A DNA stretch of 64,000 nucleotides from Verrucolacustris sp044348085. Lineage in GTDB: Bacteria > Verrucomicrobiota > Verrucomicrobiia > Methylacidiphilales > Verrucolacustridaceae. Below the pieces are notes generated by a model. It ran no database searches, was not told the DNA's origin, and worked only from the letters and a program-made list of their open reading frames with translations. Both the position numbers and the translations under genes were made by a program. Where the stretch lies: positions 9,868-73,867 of the forward strand of contig JBIKTM010000009.1 in assembly GCA_044348085.1 (NCBI GenBank), read 5' to 3'. Shown here piece by piece: positions 49,942-58,400 of the stretch (its first letter is position 1; each line of letters begins with the position of its first letter).

Positions 49942-52900
49942 ATGGGAAGACCACAATGGATTGTGATTTCTTGCTTTGGGATTTTATTTCCGGCGCTTTT
50001 TGTAATTCTCTCGAATCAAGATTCCGACCGTCCAGACCACTTTTCGTCGAACTCTTTTCACAGCTCGGATAGTTCAACATCATCAGTAGGAAGAAGTCCT
50101 AAATCTGGTAGTTCTCAATCTGTTGGCTCGGGCTCTGCGTCGACTGGACCTAGGGTGGGTGGTCTGGCATCCGCCTCATCCCCGACCCCGCAAACTCGTG
50201 GGCTTTCTCGGCCCAAAGCCGGGGATTCATTGGAAGATATATTAAAGTATAAAAGGGAGATTGAGCAGGGTTCTACCCCTGATGATTCGCTTGCTTCGCG
50301 CAACCTGCCTGGAACACCTCCATTTGAGCTGGTCGTGGGAGGAAGCCCTGTCGTTTTACAAGCTGCGCTGAACGAGGTTTATGTGCCTAGGAAAGATGGC
50401 CAGCACGAAATTGTTGAAATTGCCCCAGTTGCAAACCTCCAGGAGTGGCAAAAAGAGGCCACTCAAATTTCCCCTGATGCTGAAATTGTTCTCTATCGCC
50501 CTGATCTGCCGCGGACTGAAAACAATGCACTCATGTTGGGATCGACACTGATAGTTGCTGCTGCCAACGAAGATGAAGCTCGAGCGTTAGCAGAGAGTGA
50601 CGGGCTTGAATACATTCGGCCCCTTGGAGACTCCCTTTCTGGAAGGTATTTAGTGGGCGCTTCTCGTCCTCAAGTATCGCTGGAAAGGTTACTCAAAGAA
50701 AAATTGAAAAAAGTTTCAAATGTCGAGGGCAATTATCGTAAAGTGCTGGTTCCCCGTGCTGGAGGGGCGTTGCCCCCTGCCTCAAAACCTGGACCTAGTA
50801 AAACACCCTCCCTGTCGGCAGGCAGAAAGGCTCCACGTTTCATACCTAACGACGTAAATTTTCCTAGTCAGTGGCATCTGTATCAGACGAGTGTTCCCAG
50901 CGGGGGAACAACTTCAGGCGTCGATGTAAATGTGATCAACGCTTGGGATCTGTACAAAGGAGCAGGCGTCACCATAGGAATTGTTGATGATGGTCTGCAA
51001 CTAACTCACCCAGATCTTAGTCCTAATATTTCTGCTGTCTCTGGAATCCACCGCGATTGGAATGACTCAACTCCAAATGATCCGACTCCTGGAAGTCTGA
51101 ATGCCCACGGCACAGCCGTTGGGGGAATTGCTGCGGCACGTGGTAATAACACCATCGGGGTTAGTGGTGTAGCTCCAGAAGCCAGGTTGGCGGGTTTGCG
51201 TTTAATCGCTGGGCCAGCTTCGGATGCGGATGAGGTCGATGCTTTCGGATGGAGAAATGATGTGATTGCGATTAAGAACAATAGTTGGGGGCCTGATGAT
51301 GACGGCACTTCAATTTCTAAATTGCCTTCGGCGGTAAATGCAGCTCTGCTTAGCGCCGTTACGAATGGCAGGGGTGGGTTAGGAGAGGTTTTTGTTTGGT
51401 CGAATGGGAACGGGGGAAGTTATGCTTCAGCACAATTTGTCACCGACAGTTCGAACTACGATGGCTATGCCAACTCCATTTATGTGATTTCAGTTGGAGC
51501 CACAGCCAACACGGGTCGGGCCAGTTCCTTTACCGAAAAAGGTGGAAATGTTTCTGTAACGGCTCCCTCCTCAGGCGGGACGCTAGGCATTACGACTACC
51601 GATTTATCAGGAGTTTCAGGATACTCCACCACCGATTACACCAGTAATTTTGGCGGAACATCCGCCTCTGCTCCTATGGTTGCTGGAATCGCTGCACTTA
51701 TGCTTCAAGCCAATCCGACATTAGGTTGGCGTGATGTGAAAGAAATTTTGATTCGCACGGCACGCCCGATCGACACAGGAGACTCGGGTTGGGTGAACAA
51801 TAACGCAGGGATCAAATTCAACCCATGGTACGGGGCAGGTTTGGTGGATGCGGAGGAGGCGGTGAATCGAGCATTGGATTGGGAAAACTTGGAGACCATG
51901 ACATCCGCGTCTGCTTCCCTATCGGGTCTAAACCTGTTGATCCCTGACAACAAACCTGAGGGGGTGACTGTAGACCTGCCGATCAGCTCAAGTTTTCGCG
52001 TGGAAAGCGTCGCCATCACTGTATCTGCGACCCACCTTTACCGTGGAGATTTGGTTTTTACGGTCATTTCTCCTGCAGGAACACAAGTCCGGATGACCGG
52101 TGGTGTGCGGTATCTAGATAGCAACAGCAATCTAGACAACGTCACTTTCACCACCCCATTCCTTTGGGGTGAATCCAGTGCAGGAACTTGGCAGGTGAAG
52201 GCGGCAGATGAGTGGGTAGTTCTGAGCGGAAGATTAAAAGCAGCTTCGATTACTGTATACGGTTCCTCCTCTCCTGTAGCGCCTGCGAACGATAATTTTG
52301 AAAAAGCCACTCTTGTTTATGGCCAGACAGAATCCATCTCCACCTCGAACCGAGGTGCTGGACGTGAAAAAGGGGAGCCAAAACATACGGGAGCCCAAGG
52401 GGGTGGCTCTCTTTGGTGGAAAATACAGCCCCGCACCAGTGGTTATCTAACAATCGACACGGTTGGCTCCTCCATCGACACCTTAATATCCCTCTACACG
52501 GGAACTTCGGTGACAGGATTAACCGATGTTATCGGTAACGACGATATTTCCACTCCAGTTAAGCAAAGTCGGATCTCGCGTTTTGCCGTTCAGCCTGGAG
52601 AGATTTACATGCTGGCCGTGGATGGGAAAAATCGTGCTCGCGGCAGTATTCGCCTGAATTTCAATCTAGAAGCGGGTGCTCTGTACGACAATTTTGCCGA
52701 TGCCAAGCCCGTGAACGCCAACTCTTGGTCGGATAGTCGATCGAATGCGACATACTCCTCGGAATCTGGCGAGCCCTCACACGCAGGCGTGGGTGCTGCA
52801 TCGAAATCAATCTGGTACTTGTGGACACCCCAAGTCACAGGAACCGCAACGGTGACTACATCTGGATCTCAACTGGACACACGACTAGGCGTCTATCTGG

Positions 52901-53490
52901 GCAGAACTCTCAGCACCTTGCGGCAGGTCACTTCGAATGATAACGATGCAGGACGTAGGTCCAGTAAAGTCACATTCGGGGTTCGGGCAGGAGAGAACTA
53001 TGCCATTGCCCTTGACGGTAAGAGTGGTGCATCAGGAAATTTCACCATCAGTGGAATCATCGGAAGTGCGACTGTTCCCGTGACTTCCCCCCCTGCAAAT
53101 GATGCTTTTGCGGGACCTATTGCAATTTCAGGTGCTCCGCTCAGCGTCCGTGCCTCAAACGTCAACGCCACTCGTCAAACGGGGGAGCCTGCAGGTACCA
53201 CTTCAGTCTGGTATGAGTGGACCGCCCCCAAAACAGGACCTGTTACTGTTACTACAGAAGGATCGCTCTTTGACACAACATTGGGAGCCTATTCGGGTTC
53301 CTCAGTCAGTACCGTGGTGGCTTTGCCCTCCTATCCGAATACCCTTGTGACGGCGGAAAATGACAATGCAGTTTCAGGTCAGCGTTGGAGCAGGATTCGA
53401 TTTTCAGCAGCCAAGGGAGCAAAGTATCTGATTCGGGTGAACGGAGTTCGAGGTGCCACTGGGCGATACGACCTGAAGATTACGTACTAA
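49942..53490 (+). CDS. Kexin-like subtilase (S8) with P domain and PPC-type repeats
   Basis: An exported or anchored serine protease of 1183 residues. A hydrophobic N-terminal segment (about residues 6-26) leads to a Ser/Pro-rich linker and a propeptide. The catalytic domain has Asp349 ('IGIVDDGLQLTHPD'), His389 ('NAHGTAVGGIAAA'), oxyanion Asn in 'WSNGNGGSY' and Ser574 ('GGTSASAPMVAGIAALML'). 'NYDGYANSIYVISVGA' is typical of the kexin/furin branch. A P domain follows (about 645-775), then three repeated bacterial pre-peptidase C-terminal-like domains ('NDNFEKATLVYG', 'LYDNFADAKPVN', 'NDAFAGPIAISG'). The start may also be GTG 49936; no clear ribosome binding site exists. Confidence 0.92.
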   Translation: MGRPQWIVISCFGILFPALFVILSNQDSDRPDHFSSNSFHSSDSSTSSVGRSPKSGSSQSVGSGSASTGPRVGGLASASSPTPQTRGLSRPKAGDSLEDILKYKREIEQGSTPDDSLASRNLPGTPPFELVVGGSPVVLQAALNEVYVPRKDGQHEIVEIAPVANLQEWQKEATQISPDAEIVLYRPDLPRTENNALMLGSTLIVAAANEDEARALAESDGLEYIRPLGDSLSGRYLVGASRPQVSLERLLKEKLKKVSNVEGNYRKVLVPRAGGALPPASKPGPSKTPSLSAGRKAPRFIPNDVNFPSQWHLYQTSVPSGGTTSGVDVNVINAWDLYKGAGVTIGIVDDGLQLTHPDLSPNISAVSGIHRDWNDSTPNDPTPGSLNAHGTAVGGIAAARGNNTIGVSGVAPEARLAGLRLIAGPASDADEVDAFGWRNDVIAIKNNSWGPDDDGTSISKLPSAVNAALLSAVTNGRGGLGEVFVWSNGNGGSYASAQFVTDSSNYDGYANSIYVISVGATANTGRASSFTEKGGNVSVTAPSSGGTLGITTTDLSGVSGYSTTDYTSNFGGTSASAPMVAGIAALMLQANPTLGWRDVKEILIRTARPIDTGDSGWVNNNAGIKFNPWYGAGLVDAEEAVNRALDWENLETMTSASASLSGLNLLIPDNKPEGVTVDLPISSSFRVESVAITVSATHLYRGDLVFTVISPAGTQVRMTGGVRYLDSNSNLDNVTFTTPFLWGESSAGTWQVKAADEWVVLSGRLKAASITVYGSSSPVAPANDNFEKATLVYGQTESISTSNRGAGREKGEPKHTGAQGGGSLWWKIQPRTSGYLTIDTVGSSIDTLISLYTGTSVTGLTDVIGNDDISTPVKQSRISRFAVQPGEIYMLAVDGKNRARGSIRLNFNLEAGALYDNFADAKPVNANSWSDSRSNATYSSESGEPSHAGVGAASKSIWYLWTPQVTGTATVTTSGSQLDTRLGVYLGRTLSTLRQVTSNDNDAGRRSSKVTFGVRAGENYAIALDGKSGASGNFTISGIIGSATVPVTSPPANDAFAGPIAISGAPLSVRASNVNATRQTGEPAGTTSVWYEWTAPKTGPVTVTTEGSLFDTTLGAYSGSSVSTVVALPSYPNTLVTAENDNAVSGQRWSRIRFSAAKGAKYLIRVNGVRGATGRYDLKITY

Positions 53491-53588
53491 AAATACGTCC
53501 AGCGCGAATCGATGGATATGCCGGGTTGAATTCGACTCAGGCTTATTCCTGCGTAGGCCACTATTGATGAAAGTGAGATCCCGCGTTC

Positions 53589-54287
53589 CTAAATCCCTTG
53601 AAGAAGTTGCTGGTCCGCCAACTCCTGTTCCAACTTTTTCTTAGCTTCCAATGCCTGCTGTTTCCTTAGATTTGCCATCTCGGTCTCTGCTTGGTTTATA
53701 AAGTCGTCCCAACGCTTCGCGCGCAGTTCAATTCCACTCCAGATCAGGAGCTGGCTTTCCAGTGGTGTAGTGGAGTTTAAGTTGATCGTGGGCTGGGTAT
53801 CCTGAAATTTTGCGCTCGCCGCCTGATCCTGTCTCTTCCAGGAGGTGCCACGGTTCGTCTTCTCGGGCGCACACGCATCCCACGAAGATCCTTGGGCATT
53901 CACTTCAAGGATAAAGCGGATCTGTGCATCGTTGAGGCCCCGAGAGGTCTGGGATTTCTCGCGCTCGAGAAAATAAAACTCCCGAGAGCTAACCCCATCT
54001 AAAAAAGTGATTTCAACCAGCGCCCCTTCTTGATTCCCGCCAATCTGGTAAATTCGTGTAGTGACACGATCTTGAAACTTTTTTGGAATCGCAGAGGTTG
54101 TGGGAACAAGACGAATTGGATCGTTAAAACGTTTTTCGATTGCAGCAAACGTCTCGCCTAACCGCGCGTATCCGTTGCTTGCCACGAAAATAGAGATGGA
54201 AAAAAAGATGCTTCGCATCCACTGCATGGAGGGGGAAGTCATCTGGGTAGAAAATCGTGAAACTACCTTGTTGGACGATGGATTCAT
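53589..54287 (-). CDS. Exported hypothetical protein
   Basis: A protein of about 232 residues convergent with the kexin-like protease. The N-terminal region contains the signal-like helix 'MRSIFFSISIFVASNGYA', so translation may start at ATG 54218 rather than the upstream ATG 54287 used here or TTG 54299. None has a convincing ribosome binding site. The mature part has 'LGETFAAIEKRFNDPIRLVP' and 'VEITFLDGVSSREFYFLERE', then a Lys/Gln/Glu-rich helical tail ('LRKQQALEAKKKLEQELADQ') likely to form a coiled coil. No family was recognised. A relation to the neighbouring protease is only positional. Confidence 0.62.
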   Translation of the reverse strand: MNPSSNKVVSRFSTQMTSPSMQWMRSIFFSISIFVASNGYARLGETFAAIEKRFNDPIRLVPTTSAIPKKFQDRVTTRIYQIGGNQEGALVEITFLDGVSSREFYFLEREKSQTSRGLNDAQIRFILEVNAQGSSWDACAPEKTNRGTSWKRQDQAASAKFQDTQPTINLNSTTPLESQLLIWSGIELRAKRWDDFINQAETEMANLRKQQALEAKKKLEQELADQQLLQGI

Positions 54288-54385
54288 GAACTGATTCAAA
54301 CGTAACGCCCGCTGAGGTCAACCGCTAACCAATTGAATCCACTCAAAAAGTCTGACCATATCGCGGCGTTGTAAAATAAGTTGTT

Positions 54386-54504
54386 GGGTAGGGTCGGGTC
54401 TATGACCCGGCCGCAGTTTCAAGATCATAGTTGAACGTGGTGAGCTGAAAACGGCGGCCCGATGCGTAGATCGGGCCCTACCTAAGGATCAAATCAGAGC
54501 GTCT
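54386..54504. repeat. REP-like element, copy 1
   Basis: The first of four copies of a two-hairpin repeat. Hairpin A is GGTCGGGTC-TAT-GACCCGGCC (nine base pairs, with one G-T mismatch in this copy). Hairpin B is GGCCCGAT-GCGTAG-ATCGGGCC (eight base pairs). A conserved linker and the tail CCTAAGGATCAAATCAGAGCGTCT follow in pieces shared with copy 2. Copies 1-3 run head to tail between the exported-protein gene and the RAYT transposase. The 85 bases before this copy (54300-54385) show nothing recognisable. Confidence 0.85.
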
Positions 54505-54616
54505 GGGTAGGGTCGGGTCTATGACCCGACCGCAGTTTCAAGATCATAGTTGAACATTATCAACGGCGGCCCGATGCGTAGATCGGGCCCTACCTAAGGA
54601 TCAAATCAGAGCGTCT
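54505..54616. repeat. REP-like element, copy 2
   Basis: Same structure as copy 1, with a perfect hairpin A (GGTCGGGTC/GACCCGACC) and hairpin B, but with a shorter linker (TTGAACATTATCAA in place of TTGAACGTGGTGAGCTGAAA). The copies abut directly, giving a period of 112-119 bp. The stems are better conserved than the linker, which suggests selection on, or recognition of, the hairpins. Confidence 0.85.
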
Positions 54617-54702
54617 GGATAGGGTCGGGTCTATGACCCGACCGCAGTTGAACGTGGTGAGCTGAAAACGGCGGCCCGATAGGTAGATCGGGCCCTAAGG
54701 AT
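54617..54702. repeat. REP-like element, copy 3
   Basis: A shortened copy of 86 bp lacking the 'TTTCAAGATCATAG' part of the linker. It has a perfect hairpin A and a hairpin B whose loop reads AGGTAG instead of GCGTAG. It ends seven bases before the stop of the RAYT transposase, so the repeat array directly adjoins that gene's 3' end. Confidence 0.85.
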
Positions 54703-54708
54703 AATGTG

Positions 54709-55170
54709 TCACCGTAAGTTAAAATCTTTTTGTGTCCATCGATAAGGCCAAGCCAAAGGATCGTGCACTAAGCCGCGACGAACTGGGTTGAGATTGATGT
54801 AGTCCCATTTTTCACAAAAGCTGTATACTGAGCGTAATCGGTGATCGAAAAATCCTCTTTGAAATTTGACTGTCGTGTGAACAGCGATCCACCGCTTGCA
54901 TAGGGTGATAACCGCCTCCATGTCTTTTATGCCTGAGAAAGAGGTTAAGAGATGTATATGATCTGGCATGAGCATTAGGAGTTCACATTGCCAGATGCCC
55001 TTGTTATTAAGGAATTTTGATGAATTTAAGATGATCTGGCCGACCGTATGGTGACACAAAGAGTTGAAGCGGCGATATTGGCAGCAGATCGTGATAAAAT
55101 ATTCAGGTCCCTCAACCCAGCCTGGGGTGCTGTGATTAAGTTGTTTTCGCTCTCGGTAACAAGGGTCCAT
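54709..55170 (-). CDS. REP-associated tyrosine transposase (RAYT, IS200-like Y1 family)
   Basis: A 153-residue Y1-type HUH transposase domain. 'EYFITICCQYRRFNSLC' is the first strand, 'LLMLMPDHIHLL' carries the HUH metal-binding pair, and the helix bearing the catalytic Tyr is represented by 'VYSFCEKWDYINLNPVRRGL' followed by 'PLAWPYRW'. RAYTs are single-copy, domesticated relatives of IS200/IS605 transposases that recognise REP hairpins. Here REP-like copies lie on both sides (54386-54702 and 55226-55330). This is slightly shorter than many RAYTs (about 165-220 residues). The ATG at 55170 lacks an obvious ribosome binding site. Confidence 0.88.
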   Translation of the reverse strand: MDPCYRERKQLNHSTPGWVEGPEYFITICCQYRRFNSLCHHTVGQIILNSSKFLNNKGIWQCELLMLMPDHIHLLTSFSGIKDMEAVITLCKRWIAVHTTVKFQRGFFDHRLRSVYSFCEKWDYINLNPVRRGLVHDPLAWPYRWTQKDFNLR

Positions 55171-55225
55171 AGAGATTGAACCGCGAAAAGTGAAAAAGGG
55201 TTCGATTTTTTTATTTCCAACCCCT

Positions 55226-55330
55226 GGTAGGGTCGGGTCTATGACCCGACCGCAGTTGGTGGGTTGAAATTGGTGAGCTGAAAACGGCGGCCTGATACGC
55301 AGATCGGGCCCTACCTAAGGATCAAAGCAG
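55226..55330. repeat. REP-like element, copy 4
   Basis: A single copy on the other side of the RAYT gene, 55 bp upstream of its start, in the same orientation as copies 1-3. Hairpin A is perfect. Hairpin B has drifted (GGCCTGAT-ACGCAG-ATCGGGCC, with one G-T pair), and the linker carries its own changes (TTGGTGGGTTGAAATTGG). Divergence from the tandem copies suggests it is older or under less homogenisation. Confidence 0.82.
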
Positions 55331-55363
55331 GCAGTAGCTAATCTTATTAAATTTCACAACCTA

Positions 55364-55395
55364 TTGACAAAATTGTAATTGCGACAAAGTTATCC
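55364..55395 (+). promoter_or_regulatory. Possible promoter for the haemagglutinin-like gene
   Basis: A consensus -35 hexamer TTGACA (55364-55369) in AT-rich DNA between REP copy 4 and the exoprotein start. The -10 partner is weak (TTATCC at 55390-55395 with a 20-base spacer, or AAAGTT with 16). A second weak pair is TTGACG (55408) and TAGTAA (55431), spaced 17 bases. Only the -35 is convincing. Confidence 0.3.
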
Positions 55396-55446
55396 TTGAT
55401 GTTCTCGTTGACGCATATAGTTCCATCATCTAGTAACCCCTTACCT

Positions 55447-58400
55447 ATGAAACGCAAGATGTGGTGGTTAAAGCGATATTCAACGCCCCACCTGTGTGCC
55501 CGTTACTTAATGCTCTTTTGTACCCTTGGTTTTGTACTTTTGCCCACCTCCTATGTCTGGGCTAATCCCGCGGGAGAACAGGTGGTGGGTGGGGCGGCTA
55601 CTTTCCAAAGAGAGGGGAATACTTTGACAGTCAATCAGGCGACCGATCGGCTCGCGGTCAACTGGCAGAGCTTCAACATCGGCGCAGGTGAGAGCACCCA
55701 CTTCAATATGCCTAGTTCCACATCTGCCGCGCTGAATCGGGTCATTGGTGGAAATCCCTCCTCGATCTATGGATCACTATCGGCGAACGGCATTCTGTAT
55801 CTAATCAATCCCAGTGGGATCTTGGTTGGCCCTGGGGGCACAGTGAATGCGGCTTCCTTTATGGCGTCCACGCTCGATGTCAGCACGGAACAGTTTATGA
55901 ATGCCAAAAATGGGGCAGGCATGAACTTTTACGGCTCCTCTGGCGAATCGATCATCAACCAGGGAAACATCACGGCGGAAAAGGGAGACGTCTTTCTCAT
56001 CGCCCAGAAAGTAGAAAATCGGGGAACGATCAACGCGGCCAATGGAACGGCAGGGATGGTCGGTTCGGGTCAGAGCACCGATGTGATGGTTCACGAGGTC
56101 GGAGGAAAAGGTTTTGCCATTCGGGTCGCACAACTTCAGGGCGAAGCCGCCACCGGATCGAATCGGGATCTGCCCGATGGGGAGGAGCTATTGAATGAGG
56201 GTTCAATCAACGCGGCGCAGGCGGAGTTGAATGCCTCGGGGAACGTTTATGCATTGGCGATCAGGAACAGCGGAACCATTCGGGCTAAGGCGGTGGTGGC
56301 GAATGCGGATGGGACGGTTCGGCTGGATGGTGGGCTGGGTGATGTGATCAATACGGGCAGAATGTACGCCAAGAACGCTGGAGATGATGCCACGGCCGCG
56401 GGCGGGAAGATTGAGGTTGTAGGGCAAAACATCACGGCCTCGCCTGAATCGATCATCACGGCATCGGGCGGAGTGCTGGGGGGCGATGGCGGGAAGGTGA
56501 AGATCGATTCCCAGGACACGACGATTGTCCAAGGGAAGGTGGATGTGACCGCTCCTTCGGCGGGTGCAAAGGGCGGCAAGGTGCAACTGTTAGGGGAGCG
56601 GGTTGGATTGTTTGACGGGGCGAAGGTGGATGCGAGCGGCGGGGCTGGGGGTGGAACAGTGCTGGTGGGTGGGGATTATCTGGGCGGACAGACGCCCAAA
56701 CCTGAGCTCAAGGATCTGGCGAAGCAGGAGGCGGAACCTGTGAAAAATGCAAAAGCTACCGTGATGGCCGATACGGCGGAGATCAAAGCGGATGCGACGG
56801 TGAACGGCGATGGCGGGAAGATCATTCTTTGGTCCGACGAGTACACCGGATTTTACGGGGAACTTTTTGCGAGAGGCGGGGCCACTGGTGGAAATGGGGG
56901 ATTTATTGAAACCTCATCGAAGGACAACCTGCAGGCTTTTGGTTCGGCGCTGGCCTCGTCCGTCACAGGACAGGGCGGTCTGTGGTTATTGGATCCGGCG
57001 AACGTTAACATCGCGGGTGCCACAGCCAACGGCGCCTTCGATAACAATAATCCCAACACTTTTACGCCTACCGCCATTGCCGCAACGGTTCTGAATACCA
57101 CGATCAATAGCAGCTTGGATGCGGGTGTCAGTGTGATCATTACTACGGCATTCGGTGCAGGCACGGATCCGGGAAACATCACAGTCTCCAGCGCCATTAC
57201 CAAAACCGCGGGCAACTCCGCCACTCTTAGCCTATTGGCGGATAACGATATTATCACTGCAGCGGGAATTACGTCGACAGTTGGTGCATTAGCCGTGGAG
57301 ATGGTGGCGGGTGCAAACGGCTCGATCACTTTGGGCGCCGGAGCGATTACTTCGAACGGCGGTTATGTGAGCCTCTCGGCCGGCGCAGGAATCATCTTTA
57401 ACGCTGCCTCTGCAGTCGTGACCACTTCGGGCGGCGCTTTCGTAGCGGATGCGGATAGCAATGCCGATGGAGCGGGTAAGTTCACCATAGGAAATTTTGC
57501 AGCCACCCTCGTCGATACCAGAGCGGGGTTGAATCCGGCAGGATCAATCACGATTACCTCTGGCGAAATCGCCATTGGAGGGGCGGCCGGCGGTGCGATC
57601 AATGCCGGAGGAGCCAACATCCAACTGATCAACTCGGTGGCGGGCAATTCGATGAACGTGGCTACCCTGCCGATCGGCCCGTATGACATCTCCCAGACCA
57701 CCCTCAACAACATCTCCACCTCGGGGCTTCTGGTGATCGGCGGTGCTGACCAGACCGGTACCATTCGAGTGGGGAGTCCGGACTTTGTCACTGGGGCCCT
57801 GCCTTATGGAATCCAGTTTGGCGCCAGTGCCACTACTCCCATCAACCTTGCTAATGACATCCTAACCACCGGGAAAATCCTTAATCTCTTTGGCGCGGTA
57901 ACTTTGTCACCGAGCTCTGGCACGTCCATCACCTTGAACACTGCGTCTGGGGTGGCTGCTGGGGCGGACATACTCTTTTTAGGAGCTTCCACTTTGGATT
58001 CCGATAGCTTGGGAAGCGGCCAGCCGCGTGCCCTGACTATCAATGCGGGCACGGCGGGGAGGCTTTTTTTGCCAACTAGTATTGGTGCCACTACTTCTCT
58101 CGGATCTTTGGGGTTGACCGCTGGGGGTGGAATTCTTCTGCAGGGTGCGACCACGATTAGCACATTGAAAGCCGGACAGGGATCTCCCACGGGTAATATC
58201 ACGCTCAACAGCTCGATATTGCCTACCGTTAGCGGAACTGGAACTCGGACGTTGGCCATCACCACGCAAAATGGCGGAGATGTTTCCTTTCAAGGGGTAG
58301 GAACCTCTGTCAATCCAATCGACGGGTTGACGGTTTCTTCGGGCACCGGAACGACTACTCTCAGCGGCAGTGTATTCACGGCCGGAGGGGCCGTGAGCTT

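Noticed and set aside
54386..54702. Tandem repeats considered as a CRISPR array
   Set aside because: Units are 86-119 bp and abut directly with no unique spacers, have internal hairpins, and no cas genes are present; they fit REP elements with the adjacent RAYT.
55026..55220. Alternative minus-strand frame at the RAYT start, considered as an N-terminal part joined by a frameshift
   Set aside because: The sequence beginning 'MEIKKSNPFSLFAVQ' slightly resembles a RAYT start, but the main frame already contains the first strand of the domain, so a frameshift is not required.
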